DNA of 64,000 nucleotides from Burkholderia plantarii (GTDB lineage Bacteria > Pseudomonadota > Gammaproteobacteria > Burkholderiales > Burkholderiaceae), in NCBI RefSeq assembly GCF_001411805.1, contig NZ_CP007212.1, positions 2,294,001 to 2,358,000 of the forward strand, in the 5' to 3' direction. Shown piece after piece: positions 52,225-60,976 of the stretch. The stretch's first letter is position 1. Each line of letters starts with the position of its first letter. Under the pieces are notes generated by a model. That model ran no database searches. It was not told the DNA's origin and worked only from the letters and a program-made list of their open reading frames with translations. A program made the translations under genes and the position numbers.

Positions 52225-52764
52225 ATGAAAAAGATCTCGCTGACCCTCGCTGCGCTGTTCGCGCTCACTGGCTCGATCGCCGCCCAAGCCCAGACGCCCG
52301 CGTCGGCTCCCGCTGCCGCATCGGCGTCGGCCGCCACGCACGCTGCCCGCCACGAGGCACGTGTCGAGGAACGGATCGCCTACCTGCACAAGCAGCTGAA
52401 GATCACGTCGGCGCAGGAAGCCCAGTGGAAGCCGTTCGCCGACACGATGCGCGACAACGGCGAAACGATGGGCCGCCTCTATGGCGAGCGCATGGAAAAC
52501 AAGAAGACGGCCACCGCCGTCGACGACGTCAAGCAATACGCCGAAATCGCCCAGGCGAACGCGGATGGCGCGAAGAAGCTGGTCGACACGTTCAGCCCGC
52601 TCTACGACGCGCTGTCGCCGGAGCAGAAGGCACTGGCCGACAAGACGTTCGGCGAGCGCTGGGAGCATCACGGCCCGAATGCCGCGAAGCGCGCACCGCA
52701 TCACGCCATGAAGAAGCCGGCCGCGCCGGCAGCCGACGCGGCCAGCGCCCCGGCTGCGCAGTAA
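52225..52764 (+). CDS. Spy/LTXXQ-family periplasmic protein
   Basis: This 179-residue protein has a signal peptide (about 1-22, ending AQA). The mature helical part contains VEERIAYLHKQLKITSAQEAQWKPFADTMRDN, the LTXXQ-type repeat of Spy/CpxP-related proteins, and a second partial copy (SPLYDALSPEQKALADKTFGERW). A Lys/Pro/Ala-rich tail ends it. Such proteins act as periplasmic chaperones or stress sensors. AGGAG lies just upstream of the ATG, and a strong terminator follows. Confidence 0.9.
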   Translation: MKKISLTLAALFALTGSIAAQAQTPASAPAAASASAATHAARHEARVEERIAYLHKQLKITSAQEAQWKPFADTMRDNGETMGRLYGERMENKKTATAVDDVKQYAEIAQANADGAKKLVDTFSPLYDALSPEQKALADKTFGERWEHHGPNAAKRAPHHAMKKPAAPAADAASAPAAQ

Positions 52765-52805
52765 GGACGGCTGAGCCGGGGCTTCGCCCCGGGGACGCTG
52801 ATGGC

Positions 52806-52843
52806 CCGGCCCACCGCGATATCGCGGTGGGCCGGTTTTTTTT
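52806..52843 (+). terminator. intrinsic terminator of the Spy-like gene
   Basis: A perfect 30-bp palindrome with 15-bp arms CCGGCCCACCGCGAT / ATCGCGGTGGGCCGG is followed by eight T residues, 42 bp after the stop. Confidence 0.95.
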
Positions 52844-52924
52844 GCGTCGGCTTTTTGTGGAAAGAGGTAGCGTGGTCGGGGTGGAAGCGGGTGTCGTCGC
52901 TGACCTTTTTGGACTGCATCCGGC

Positions 52925-53072
52925 TTTTCAAGCTGACTGTGCGGCAGCGAACCCGATGTCAATCCGCGCGTGAGATTGCCGAACTTTCTAAGCTGCTTAC
53001 GCGGCAGCGAACTAGTCGAGCATCACACGGCCCTCGCGGACGTCTTTCTAAGCTGCCTACGCGGCAGCGAAC
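52925..53072 (-). CRISPR. mini CRISPR array, type I-F-like repeats (3 repeats, 2 spacers)
   Basis: Three 28-bp repeats start at 52925, 52985 and 53045, exactly 60 bp apart, so both spacers are 32 bp. Repeats 2 and 3 differ at one base; repeat 1 has about five changes. On the minus strand the repeat begins GTTCGCTGCC and ends GGCAGCTTAGAAA, matching the type I-F consensus at most positions and carrying its inner GCTGCC/GGCAGC stem. The degenerate copy is at the 3' (trailer) end in that orientation. The AT-rich patch beyond 53072 would then be leader-like. No cas gene is seen in the window. Confidence 0.88.
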
Positions 53073-53291
53073 TAGCCACCAAATCCCACAGCCCACTGAT
53101 TTTAAAAGACTTCCTCCACCCGACGCCCTTCCCGCCCAAATTTCCCATCTCGCCGCAACCCCTTGATCCACAAGGCTCCGGCGATTCTGCCGAAAAAAGG
53201 GTTCATCGCGCAACCCGGCCGCCTCGCACCATCCCACAGCCACCAGATTTCACGCTACAGTGCGTGCTTTTCACCGACCAGCACGCGAATC
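53073..53291. other. leader-side spacer of the CRISPR array
   Basis: The first 40 bp include TGATTTTAAAAGACTT, an AT-rich patch where a type I-F leader is expected. The remainder up to the PGDYG gene shows no gene. Confidence 0.45.
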
Positions 53292-53726
53292 ATGATCGAA
53301 TTGAGGCAGATCGACCTGCGCACCGACCCGGCCGCGCAACGCGTCGTCAAGAATGAAACGGTGGAAGTCGAATTCGCGCCCGAGGCGGGCGAACTGATGA
53401 GCCTCGAAGGCCCGAACCGCTACGCGGCCGGCGACGCGCTCGTGACGGGCTCGACGGGTGACCGCTGGGTGGTGTCGCGCGAGCGCTTCGATGCGAAATA
53501 TCTGCCCGCCCGGCCCGACCTGGAACCCGGCCGGCCCGGCGCGTACCGCAATCGTCCGAGCGTGGTGCTGGCCCGGCGGATGGACGCGCCGTTCACGATC
53601 GCGCGCTCCGAGAATGGCGACGTGCTGCGCGGCACGGCCGGCGACTGGGTCATGCAATACGCGCCCGGCGACTACGGCGTCGTCCAGGCGCAGCGTTTCG
53701 CGCAGGTCTATCGCGTCACGGACTGA
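53292..53726 (+). CDS. PGDYG-domain protein
   Basis: This 144-residue soluble protein contains the signature QYAPGDYGVVQAQRFAQVYRVT at the C-terminus and a paired block, ALVTGSTGDRWVVSRERFDAKYLP, in the middle. Both look like small beta-barrel halves. The family is small and uncharacterised. No signal peptide is present. It has its own promoter region downstream of the CRISPR array and converges with a small hypothetical gene. Confidence 0.75.
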   Translation: MIELRQIDLRTDPAAQRVVKNETVEVEFAPEAGELMSLEGPNRYAAGDALVTGSTGDRWVVSRERFDAKYLPARPDLEPGRPGAYRNRPSVVLARRMDAPFTIARSENGDVLRGTAGDWVMQYAPGDYGVVQAQRFAQVYRVTD

Positions 53727-53790
53727 GCCACGAGGCAACCGCTGGCAACACCGGGCAGCCGCCACCCGCAAGCAGCGCGGCAAGCCGTGC

Positions 53791-54153
53791 CTAAGCGAAC
53801 TCCTCGCCCAGCGTGAGCGCAGCCTCGCGCTCCACGGCCTGCCCCTCCGCGTGCCGCTCCTCGAGCGAGCCGATGAACGCCTCGACATAGGCGCGCAGCA
53901 CCGCATGGCTGCGCGCGCGCTGCATCGGCCGCATGCCCAGATAGCGCGCGAGCGCGGCCGCCTCGATCCGGACGTCGAGCGCCATGCGCCGCGGCGCGGA
54001 GCCGAAGCGCATGCCGAGCCACTGCACGTGCAGCAGGCGCCCCGCGTCGTCGCGGCGTTCGGCAAAGCTGGTCTGTTCGGGGAACAGGTCGCAGATCACG
54101 TGCGCGAGCTCGTTGAACTCGGCGCTCGCGCAATCGTAGTGGTAGTCATCCAT
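53791..54153 (-). CDS. small hypothetical protein
   Basis: This 120-residue acidic protein begins DDYHYDCASAEFNELAHVICDLFPEQTSFAERRDDAGRLLHVQWLGMRFG. A helical C-terminal half follows. No motif is recognised. It lies 19 bp after a YhfC-type membrane protein on the same strand and has a GGAG site, so the two form an operon. Confidence 0.7.
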   Translation of the reverse strand: MDDYHYDCASAEFNELAHVICDLFPEQTSFAERRDDAGRLLHVQWLGMRFGSAPRRMALDVRIEAAALARYLGMRPMQRARSHAVLRAYVEAFIGSLEERHAEGQAVEREAALTLGEEFA

Positions 54154-54172
54154 CAGTGGTCTCCGTGGCGGC

Positions 54173-54961
54173 TCAGGCTGCGTTCGACGCCGACCGGCAC
54201 CACCGGGCGAGCCCGGCGATCAGGATCATCGTCAGCACGCCGTACAGCGTGACCATGGTCGAAATCGGAATCGCGCCGGCATTGAACGCGATCAGTGGCA
54301 GGTCGCCGACCGGATGCAGCACGATCGCGAGCGGCAGGATCCAGCGCTTGCGCGCCTGCACGCCGCGCCAGACGATCACCGACATCGCCAGCTGGAACGT
54401 GAACGCGGCAATGCATTCGAACACGCGCACGCCGATCGACGACACCGACATCGTCACCAGCATCATCTGGATGCGCAGCGCGAGATCGGTCGGCATGGTG
54501 GCAAGCTGTTCGTTGAGCTGGCCGCGCTGCGCGAGCCAGACGAGCCAGGTCCACTGGCCCAGCACGATCACGCCGACGAACCACGCCTGCGCGCCGCCGA
54601 AGCCGATGCCGTAACCAAGCCCGCGTCCGTCGCCGGGCGACGCGCCGTAGCGCCGCTCCACGAAGCGCATCCCGAGATAGCGGCCGGCCTCCTCGAACAC
54701 GGCGGCCGCGATCGTGCCGAAGGCGACGAACGCGGCCGGCTTGACGAGAAACTGCGTGATGGCCGGCATGCCGAGCGCGATCGCGTAGAAGCCGCGCTCG
54801 ATCAGCGTCGCGAACAGCATGAACGCGGCGATGCCGACGATCGCGTCGCGCCGGTCGAGCTTCATCGGGGCTTTCAGCAGACGGTACGTGACGATCGGCA
54901 GCAGCGCGACGAGCAGCGTGCCGACGACCAGCGCCACCAGCGTGGCGGGAGCAACAGTCAT
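54173..54961 (-). CDS. YhfC-family intramembrane metalloprotease-like protein
   Basis: This 262-residue protein has about eight membrane helices. Polar blocks within the membrane, VFEEAGRYLGMRF and GLGYGIGFGGAQAWFVGV, match the YhfC (PF10086) family, in which Glu-Glu and His residues resemble CAAX-type proteases. A later VLHPVGDLPLIAFNAG supplies the His. The target is unknown. It is followed by a small acidic protein in the same operon. Confidence 0.8.
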   Translation of the reverse strand: MTVAPATLVALVVGTLLVALLPIVTYRLLKAPMKLDRRDAIVGIAAFMLFATLIERGFYAIALGMPAITQFLVKPAAFVAFGTIAAAVFEEAGRYLGMRFVERRYGASPGDGRGLGYGIGFGGAQAWFVGVIVLGQWTWLVWLAQRGQLNEQLATMPTDLALRIQMMLVTMSVSSIGVRVFECIAAFTFQLAMSVIVWRGVQARKRWILPLAIVLHPVGDLPLIAFNAGAIPISTMVTLYGVLTMILIAGLARWCRSASNAA

Positions 54962-55016
54962 GACGATCCTTGAGCGAGTGCGGGCGCACCGAACGGTGCG
55001 CGACCCCGCATGATAC

Positions 55017-56063
55017 TCAGCTTGAGGTGGACGTGCGCACCACCAGCTCGCCCGGCAGCAGCGCCTCGCACGCGGCGCCGGTGGCGCCATCGATCCGGTC
55101 GTGGACGAATTCCACGGCACGGTAGCCGATTTCATAGGTCGGCTGGCGAATGGTGGTGATGCCGAGCAGCTCGGCCCATTCGGGATCGTCGATCGACAGC
55201 AGCGCCGCCTTCGCCTGCCAGCCGGCACCGTGCCGCGCGTGCAGATGGCGCGCGAGCGCGAGCGCGACGGGCGCGTTGGCGGCGAACAGCGCCGCGCGCC
55301 GCCCGGCCCGGCCGGCCGCCTCGACGCGCGCATCGACCTCGGCCAGCGCGGCGCGCAGCGCGTCCGGCTCGCCGAGATCGGCGATCACGCTCGACGCGAC
55401 CTCGTGGCCCGCCTCGGCCAGCGCGGCGCGAAACGCCGCCTCGCGCAGCCGGCGCGAGCTGACCTGCTCGAACGGCTGCACCACGAACGTCACGCTCGTG
55501 TAACCGCGGTCGAGCAGATGCGCGAGCCCGGCGCGCACCGCGGCGGCGTTGTCGAGGCCGACCAGATCGGCATCGAAGCCGTCCACGCGGCGATCCACCA
55601 GCACGGTCGGAATCCCGCAGCCGCGCAGCGGCAGCAGCGCGTCCTCGCGCGCGCCGAGCGCGTTGACGATCATGCCTTCCACGCGATAGGTGGTGAGCAG
55701 CTGCAGATAGCGGCGCTCCATGTCGGCTTCGTTGGCCGCATGGCAGATCAGCGGCATGTAGCCGAGCGCGTGGCAGGCCGCCTCGACGCCCTGCAGCACC
55801 TCGACGGTATAGGGATTGGTCAGGTCGGCGGCCAGCAGCCCGAGCAGCCGGTTGCGGCCGCGCTTGAGCCCGCGCGCCATCTGGTTGGGCCGGTAGTTGA
55901 GGCGCTGGATCGCCGCCTCGATGCGGCCGCGCAGGTCGGCCGACAGCACGTTGGTCTCGCCGTTCAGGTAGCGCGAGACGCTGGTCTTGCCGGTGCCGGC
56001 TTCGCGCGCGACGTCGCTGATCGTCGCCGGGCGCGCGGCGGACGGTGGACGGAACTCGCTCAT
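55017..56063 (-). CDS. ptxS: LacI-family repressor of 2-ketogluconate genes (PtxS-like)
   Basis: This 348-residue protein has a LacI HTH (ATISDVAREAGTGKTSVSRYLNGETNVLSADLRGRIEAAIQRLNYRPNQMARGLKRG) and a periplasmic-binding-like sugar domain. It lies at the end of the kgu operon, as ptxS lies beside kguEKTD in Pseudomonas. PtxS there binds a TGAAACCGGTTTCA palindrome and is released by 2-ketogluconate. The palindrome upstream of kguE in this window has the same core. Confidence 0.87.
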   Translation of the reverse strand: MSEFRPPSAARPATISDVAREAGTGKTSVSRYLNGETNVLSADLRGRIEAAIQRLNYRPNQMARGLKRGRNRLLGLLAADLTNPYTVEVLQGVEAACHALGYMPLICHAANEADMERRYLQLLTTYRVEGMIVNALGAREDALLPLRGCGIPTVLVDRRVDGFDADLVGLDNAAAVRAGLAHLLDRGYTSVTFVVQPFEQVSSRRLREAAFRAALAEAGHEVASSVIADLGEPDALRAALAEVDARVEAAGRAGRRAALFAANAPVALALARHLHARHGAGWQAKAALLSIDDPEWAELLGITTIRQPTYEIGYRAVEFVHDRIDGATGAACEALLPGELVVRTSTSS

Positions 56064-56558
56064 CGCGCGGCCTCCGCGTGGGCGGCTCGCGCCAGGCAGG
56101 CGCGACGTCGGCGGGATCTGAACAAGCAGGTCAACTGATCAATTCTCCAGTGAGCGCGGCAGCGCGGCAGATTCGCCCGGCCCGCGCGACAGCGTGATGC
56201 CGTGCCCGCGAACCGGCACGATCGCACGGCCAGCGCGCGATCATAACGCAGCCGGCCGCGGCCTGAAACGAGGGTTCACTCGATTCGCGCGCCCCTGTCG
56301 CGGGCCGGCGAACGGGGCCGACGGGCAAGGCTCGCGGCGGTGCGCGGTAACCGTTCGCGCCGGGCAAACGGCGCGGTTCGGCCGGACCGCCCGCGCGGCG
56401 CGGCTCCCGGGCCGCAACGGCCACGCCGGCGAACCTCGCGCGGCACCTTCACGCCGGTGCGGCCCTTGGCCATTCACGCGGCGCCGAATACCGGCCATCC
56501 GATATCGTCTATCCGGCCGCCGGCATCTCCGGCCAGGCGCGTATCGACGAGCCCGGCC
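56064..56558. other. 495-bp gap between ptxS-like and kguD-like genes
   Basis: This GC-rich spacer shows no gene I can support. An AT-rich patch near 56135-56155 could be the promoter of the LacI gene. No AACCGGTT-type operator is seen here. Confidence 0.5.
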
Positions 56559-57536
56559 TCAGCCGCGCGCGTTCAGCACGTCGCGATTGACGATGTTCTC
56601 GCGCAGCGTGCCGTCGAGCGCGCCGATCAGGTTCTCGGCCGCGTTGCGCGCCATCGCGTGGCGCGTCTCGGCGGTCGCCGAGCCGATATGCGGCAGCGCC
56701 ACCACGTTCTTCATCGCGAGCAGCGGCGAATCGGCCGCCACCGGCTCGTGCTCGAACACGTCGAGGCCGGCGCCGCGGATCGTGCCGGCGCGCAGCGCGT
56801 CGATCAGCGCGGCCTCGTCCACCACCGGCCCGCGCGCGGCGTTGATCAGGATCCCGTTGCGCTTCATCTTCGCGAACTCGGGCGCGCCGATCAGGTGCCG
56901 CGTCGCCGCGGTCAGCGGCACCTGCAGGCAGACGAAATCGGCGGTGGCGAGCAGCTCGTCGAGCGGCACGCGGCGCGCGCCGAACTGTGCCTCGGCCTGC
57001 TCGTTGGGACTGCGGTTGGTGTACAGCACGCGCATCCGGAAGCCCAGCGCCGCGCGCCGCGCCACCGCCGCGCCGATCCGGCCGAGCCCGACGATGCCGA
57101 GCGTCTTGCCCTGCACGTCGGTGCCGTAGTGCGGCTCGCCGATGCTCTTCTTCCACTCGCCCGCCTTGACGAACTCGGCCAGCTCCACCACGCGGCGCGC
57201 GCTCGCGAGGATCAGCGCGAACACGGTGTCGGCGGTCGATTCGGTCAGCACGTCGGGCGTGTGGGCGAGCACGATGCCGCGCCGCGTCAGGTCGGCGACG
57301 TCGAACTGGTCGTAGCCGACCGAGATGGTCGACCACGCGCGCAGCTTCGGTGCGCCGTCGAGCATCGCGGCGGTGACCGGCACGCTCGCGCCGATCGCGC
57401 CGTCGGCCCCGGCGAGCGCCTCGGCGAGCGCGGCGGCGCCGTCGGCCTGGATCACCTCGGCGTGGTCGCGCAGATAGGCGAGGACGTCGTCGGGCAGCGC
57501 CTTGTAGGCGACGATACGGTAAGTCATGCGATTCAT
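56559..57536 (-). CDS. kguD: 2-ketogluconate reductase (D-2-hydroxyacid dehydrogenase family)
   Basis: This 325-residue protein has the NAD(P)-binding motif [20 protein letters not shown] and the catalytic Arg ([11 protein letters not shown], then [13 protein letters not shown]), Glu (VFEHEP) and His ([13 protein letters not shown]) of the family. In the kgu pathway it reduces 2-keto-6-phosphogluconate to 6-phosphogluconate; the related GhrB/TkrA reduce 2-ketogluconate and glyoxylate. Position at the end of the kguEKT operon supports KguD. Its start overlaps the transporter stop. Confidence 0.88.
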   Translation of the reverse strand: MNRMTYRIVAYKALPDDVLAYLRDHAEVIQADGAAALAEALAGADGAIGASVPVTAAMLDGAPKLRAWSTISVGYDQFDVADLTRRGIVLAHTPDVLTESTADTVFALILASARRVVELAEFVKAGEWKKSIGEPHYGTDVQGKTLGIVGLGRIGAAVARRAALGFRMRVLYTNRSPNEQAEAQFGARRVPLDELLATADFVCLQVPLTAATRHLIGAPEFAKMKRNGILINAARGPVVDEAALIDALRAGTIRGAGLDVFEHEPVAADSPLLAMKNVVALPHIGSATAETRHAMARNAAENLIGALDGTLRENIVNRDVLNARG

Positions 57537-58813
57537 TTCCCTGTGGTGGAGTGCGCGAGCGGCACCGCCCCGTCCGGCTGCGGCTTGACGATCAGCGTCA
57601 GCACGACCGACGCCAGCAGCGCCACGCTCATGAACGCATACGAAGCAGCCGGCGTGCCGGTGGCGCCGTTCAGATAACCGACGAAATAGGAGCCGACGAA
57701 CGAGCCGAGCGCGCCCATGCTGTTGATCAGCGCCATCGCGCCGCCCGCCACGTTCTTCGGCAGCAGCTCGGGCACGATCGCGAAGAACGGCCCGTAGGGC
57801 GCGTACATCGCGGCGCCCGCGAGTACCAGCAGCGCATACGAGAGCCAGAAATGCGAAGAGCCGAGCGCGCAGGAGCCCGCGAACGCGAGCGCGCCGAGCA
57901 GCAGGAACGGCCAGACGAACGCCTTGCGGGTATCGAGTTTATCCGACGCCCATGACACGACGAGCATCGCGATGGTGGCCGCCAGATACGGCAGCGCCGA
58001 GAGCCAGCCGGTGGCCACCATGCCGAGCGACGAGCCGTTGCTGACGATCGACGGCAGCCACAGCACGAAGCCGTACACGCCGATGCTCCAGCAGAAATAC
58101 TGCGCGCTGAGCACCATCACGGCCGGCTGGCGGAACGCCTCGCGATAGTTGCGCACCGGCTTCAGCGCGGCCTGCTCGCTGGCGAGCACGCGCTCGATGT
58201 CGCGCTTCTCGTCGGCCGACAGCCACTTGGCCTGCGCCGGCCGGTCCTGCACCAGGCACCACCAGCACACGGCCCAGACCAGCGCCGGCAAGCCTTCGGC
58301 GACGAACATGTGGCGCCAGCCGTATTCATGCACGAGATAGCCCGACACCACCGACATCCAGAGCACCGTGACCGGGTTGCCGAGGATCAGGAACGTGTTG
58401 GCACGCGAGCGCTCGTGCTTCGTGAACCAGTTGCTGATGAAGATCAGCATGGCCGGCATCACGGCGGCCTCGACCACGCCGAGCGCGAAGCGGATCGCCA
58501 TCAGCGACGGGATGTTGCTGACCACGCCGGTCAGCGCCGCGCAGGCGCCCCACAGCACGAGGCTCCAGAACACCAGGCGCTTGACGCTGCGCCGCTCGGC
58601 GTAGATCGCGCCGGGAATCTGGAAGAAGAAGTAGCCGAGGAAGAACAGCGCGCCGATCAGCGAGGCGAGCCCCTTGCCGATGCCGAGATCGTGGTTGATG
58701 CCGGCGGCCGAGGCGAAGCCGAAATTCGCGCGGTCGAGATACGCGAGGCTGTAGGTGATGAAGACGATCGGCATGATCTTCCACCAGCGGCGAATCGCGA
58801 GCGTTTGGGGCAT
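57533..58813 (-). CDS. kguT: 2-ketogluconate MFS transporter
   Basis: This 426-residue permease has about 12 helices and the anion:cation symporter (ACS, GudP/ExuT-like) layout. It opens [27 protein letters not shown], with the motif [20 protein letters not shown] and a central loop rich in basic residues ([15 protein letters not shown]). These features fit KguT, which imports 2-ketogluconate. It overlaps kguD by 4 nt and follows the kinase gene. Confidence 0.9.
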   Translation of the reverse strand: MPQTLAIRRWWKIMPIVFITYSLAYLDRANFGFASAAGINHDLGIGKGLASLIGALFFLGYFFFQIPGAIYAERRSVKRLVFWSLVLWGACAALTGVVSNIPSLMAIRFALGVVEAAVMPAMLIFISNWFTKHERSRANTFLILGNPVTVLWMSVVSGYLVHEYGWRHMFVAEGLPALVWAVCWWCLVQDRPAQAKWLSADEKRDIERVLASEQAALKPVRNYREAFRQPAVMVLSAQYFCWSIGVYGFVLWLPSIVSNGSSLGMVATGWLSALPYLAATIAMLVVSWASDKLDTRKAFVWPFLLLGALAFAGSCALGSSHFWLSYALLVLAGAAMYAPYGPFFAIVPELLPKNVAGGAMALINSMGALGSFVGSYFVGYLNGATGTPAASYAFMSVALLASVVLTLIVKPQPDGAVPLAHSTTGK

Positions 58814-58930
58814 GGGGCTGTCTCCTTCGGCGTGAGCCGCCGTATCGGGTTGTTGGTGTGCCGCGGGCCGCGGCCCGCGGGTTGCGGCCGGTCGCGCGCC
58901 GCGCCGCTCGCACGGCGCCGCGCGCGCCGA

Positions 58931-59938
58931 TTATCGCGCGAGCGGCGCCTCGGCGGCGGCCCGCGATTGATGCTGCGCCGCCGCTACGCCTTCGAGGCGG
59001 TCGAGCTGCTCGCGCGTCGGCAGGCCCTCGGAGTCGCCGATCACCTGGATCGCGAGCGCGCCGATCCGGTTGCCGCGCGCCACCGCCGCGCCGATCGGCC
59101 GGCCTTCGAGCAGCGCGCTGACCACGCCGACCGCGAAGCCGTCGCCGGCGCCGACCGTGTCGACCACGCGCGCGACGCGCTCGCCGGCCACCGTACCCTC
59201 CTCGCCGCGTGCCGTCAGGTAATACGCGCCGGCCTCGCCGAGCTTGATCACGACGCCGGCGCGCGCGCCATTGGCCAGATAGAAGCGCGCGATCTCGGCC
59301 GGCGTGTCGAGGCCGGTCAGTTGGCGGCCCTCGGCCAGCCCGGGCAGCACCCAGTCGGCCTGTGAGGCGACTTCGTTGAGCGTGCGCGCCATGACCTCGG
59401 CGGACGGCCACAGGGTCGGGCGCAGGTTCGGGTCGAACGAAATGGTCTTGCCGGCCGCGCGCATCTCGCGCGCCAGATGGAACGCGAGTTCGCACGAGGT
59501 CGACGAGATCGCCGGCGCGACGCCCGTCAGGTGCAGGTGGCGCGCGCCGAGTACGTAGCCGGCGACGTAGTCGTCGAGCGAGAGATGGCTCGCGGCCGAG
59601 CCCTTGCGGAAGTATTCGACGTCGGGATCGGCGCCGTCCTCGGCGCGCGCCTTGAGCTGGAAGCCGGTGCGGTGGCGTTCGTCGACCGTCACGCACGATG
59701 CGTCGATGCCTTCGTGCGCGAGGGTGTCGAGCACGTGGCGGCCGAACGAATCGGCGCCCACGCGGCTCACGTAGCCGACCCGGAAGCCGAGCCGCGCGAG
59801 GCCGATCGCGACGTTCAGGTCCGCGCCGGCGATGCGCTTCGTGAACTGCTCGGCCTGCGCGAGCGGGCCGGGCGCGTTCGCGACGAACAGCGTCATCGCC
59901 TCGCCATAGGTGACGATTTCGACGGGGGATTGCGACAT
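58931..59938 (-). CDS. kguK: 2-ketogluconate kinase (PfkB/ribokinase family)
   Basis: This 335-residue protein has the ribokinase signatures: an N-terminal GGDLNVAI-like block (RIAGADLNVAIGLARLG) and the C-terminal ATP/anion-hole DTVGAGDGFAVGVVSALLEGR with the catalytic Asp. It is annotated in many genomes as a sugar kinase of the KDG kinase type. Its place between kguE and kguT makes 2-ketogluconate kinase the best call. AAGGAG lies 8 nt before the ATG. Confidence 0.9.
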   Translation of the reverse strand: MSQSPVEIVTYGEAMTLFVANAPGPLAQAEQFTKRIAGADLNVAIGLARLGFRVGYVSRVGADSFGRHVLDTLAHEGIDASCVTVDERHRTGFQLKARAEDGADPDVEYFRKGSAASHLSLDDYVAGYVLGARHLHLTGVAPAISSTSCELAFHLAREMRAAGKTISFDPNLRPTLWPSAEVMARTLNEVASQADWVLPGLAEGRQLTGLDTPAEIARFYLANGARAGVVIKLGEAGAYYLTARGEEGTVAGERVARVVDTVGAGDGFAVGVVSALLEGRPIGAAVARGNRIGALAIQVIGDSEGLPTREQLDRLEGVAAAQHQSRAAAEAPLAR

Positions 59939-59964
59939 GCGGAACACTCCTTCGGAAAACGGGA

Positions 59965-60729
59965 TCAGGCGGCTTCGAGCCAGGCGACGCGCCGACGCGC
60001 GTCGGCGGCGAGGTCCGCCAGATCGAACGGAAACTCGATGCCGCGCGGCACGTGGCGCGGCAGCGCCGCGAGCACCGGCACGCAGAGCGGATCGGCCGGC
60101 TGCGGCGCCACCGCGAAGCGGCGCGCGCCCTCGCCCGTCACCGCCTTGCAGTGGATGTACTCGACATGGTCGGCCAGCGCGCCGGCCGCGTCGAGCGGCA
60201 CCTCGCCGGGCCAGATCCAGTTGCCGACGTCGAACGTCATGCCGATCAGGTCCGCGGCGCCTTCCTCGCGCAACGCGCCGAACAGACCGGTGAATTGCGC
60301 GAGCGTGCCGCCGAGCACGAGCTGGCTGTTCTCGACCAGCACGCGCGCCCGCGCGCCGCGCGCCGCTTCGGCGAGGTCGCGCGCATGCGTCGCGCCGGCA
60401 AAGCCGCCGAGCTGGAACTTCACGAAGCGCGCGCCGAGCGCGTCGGCCTCGGCCAGCGACGTGACGAGTGCGTCGCGATCGAGCGCGCCGTCGTCGCGGT
60501 AGAGATTGGCCGGGGTCGAATAGACGGCCCACAGTCCGGCGGCGGCGATCGCGCCGCCCAGCGCGGCCAGCGCGGCGCTCGACGCGTCATGCTCCGCCGC
60601 GAACAGCTCGCGGCGCACCTCGAACCCCGACGCGCCCGCCTGCGCCGCGGCCGCGACGAACGCGGCGTGCCCCTCGCGGCGAATCGCGTCGGCCCCGTAG
60701 GCACTCGCGACGATCACGATGTCTGCCAT
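59965..60729 (-). CDS. kguE: KguE-like sugar isomerase/epimerase (TIM barrel)
   Basis: This 254-residue protein is a xylose-isomerase-like TIM barrel. Segments include GFEVRRELF, FVKFQLGGF, VLVENSQL, GMTFDVGNWIWPGE and YIHCKAV, with Glu, Asp and His in the metal-site places. KguE is required for 2-ketogluconate use in Pseudomonas, but its reaction is not firmly known. It is the first gene of the operon and has a perfect palindromic operator 54 bp upstream. Confidence 0.87.
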   Translation of the reverse strand: MADIVIVASAYGADAIRREGHAAFVAAAAQAGASGFEVRRELFAAEHDASSAALAALGGAIAAAGLWAVYSTPANLYRDDGALDRDALVTSLAEADALGARFVKFQLGGFAGATHARDLAEAARGARARVLVENSQLVLGGTLAQFTGLFGALREEGAADLIGMTFDVGNWIWPGEVPLDAAGALADHVEYIHCKAVTGEGARRFAVAPQPADPLCVPVLAALPRHVPRGIEFPFDLADLAADARRRVAWLEAA

Positions 60730-60782
60730 GTCTGCCCTTTCCTTGATCAATGATGCTGGCCGAACCGATTCGACCCGGAATG

Positions 60783-60800
60783 ACTGGAACCGGTTCCAGT
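60783..60800. promoter_or_regulatory. PtxS-type operator (ACTGGAACCGGTTCCAGT)
   Basis: A perfect 18-bp palindrome with an AACCGGTT core lies between kguE and the next gene. Its centre matches the PtxS operator of Pseudomonas (TGAAACCGGTTTCA). It is most likely where the LacI-type protein represses the kgu operon. Confidence 0.8.
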
Positions 60801-60976
60801 TCGATGGACCGAATGGTGCGCCTCGGGTTTTGCCGCGGCCATAGAGGAAATCCCTAGGCAATGTTCGCGTCGCGGCGCCGGGGCCAACGCCGGGCGATGC
60901 GAAGGCCGGTTCGCCGCATCGCGTCCCGTCCAGCGCCGGGCTGGCTGCGTCCGTTCGCCCCTGCGCCCGGCTCGTT

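Noticed and set aside
56130..56560. Possible gene in the ptxS-kguD gap
   Set aside because: Arg/Ala/Pro-rich frames on both strands with no start signal or conserved motif.
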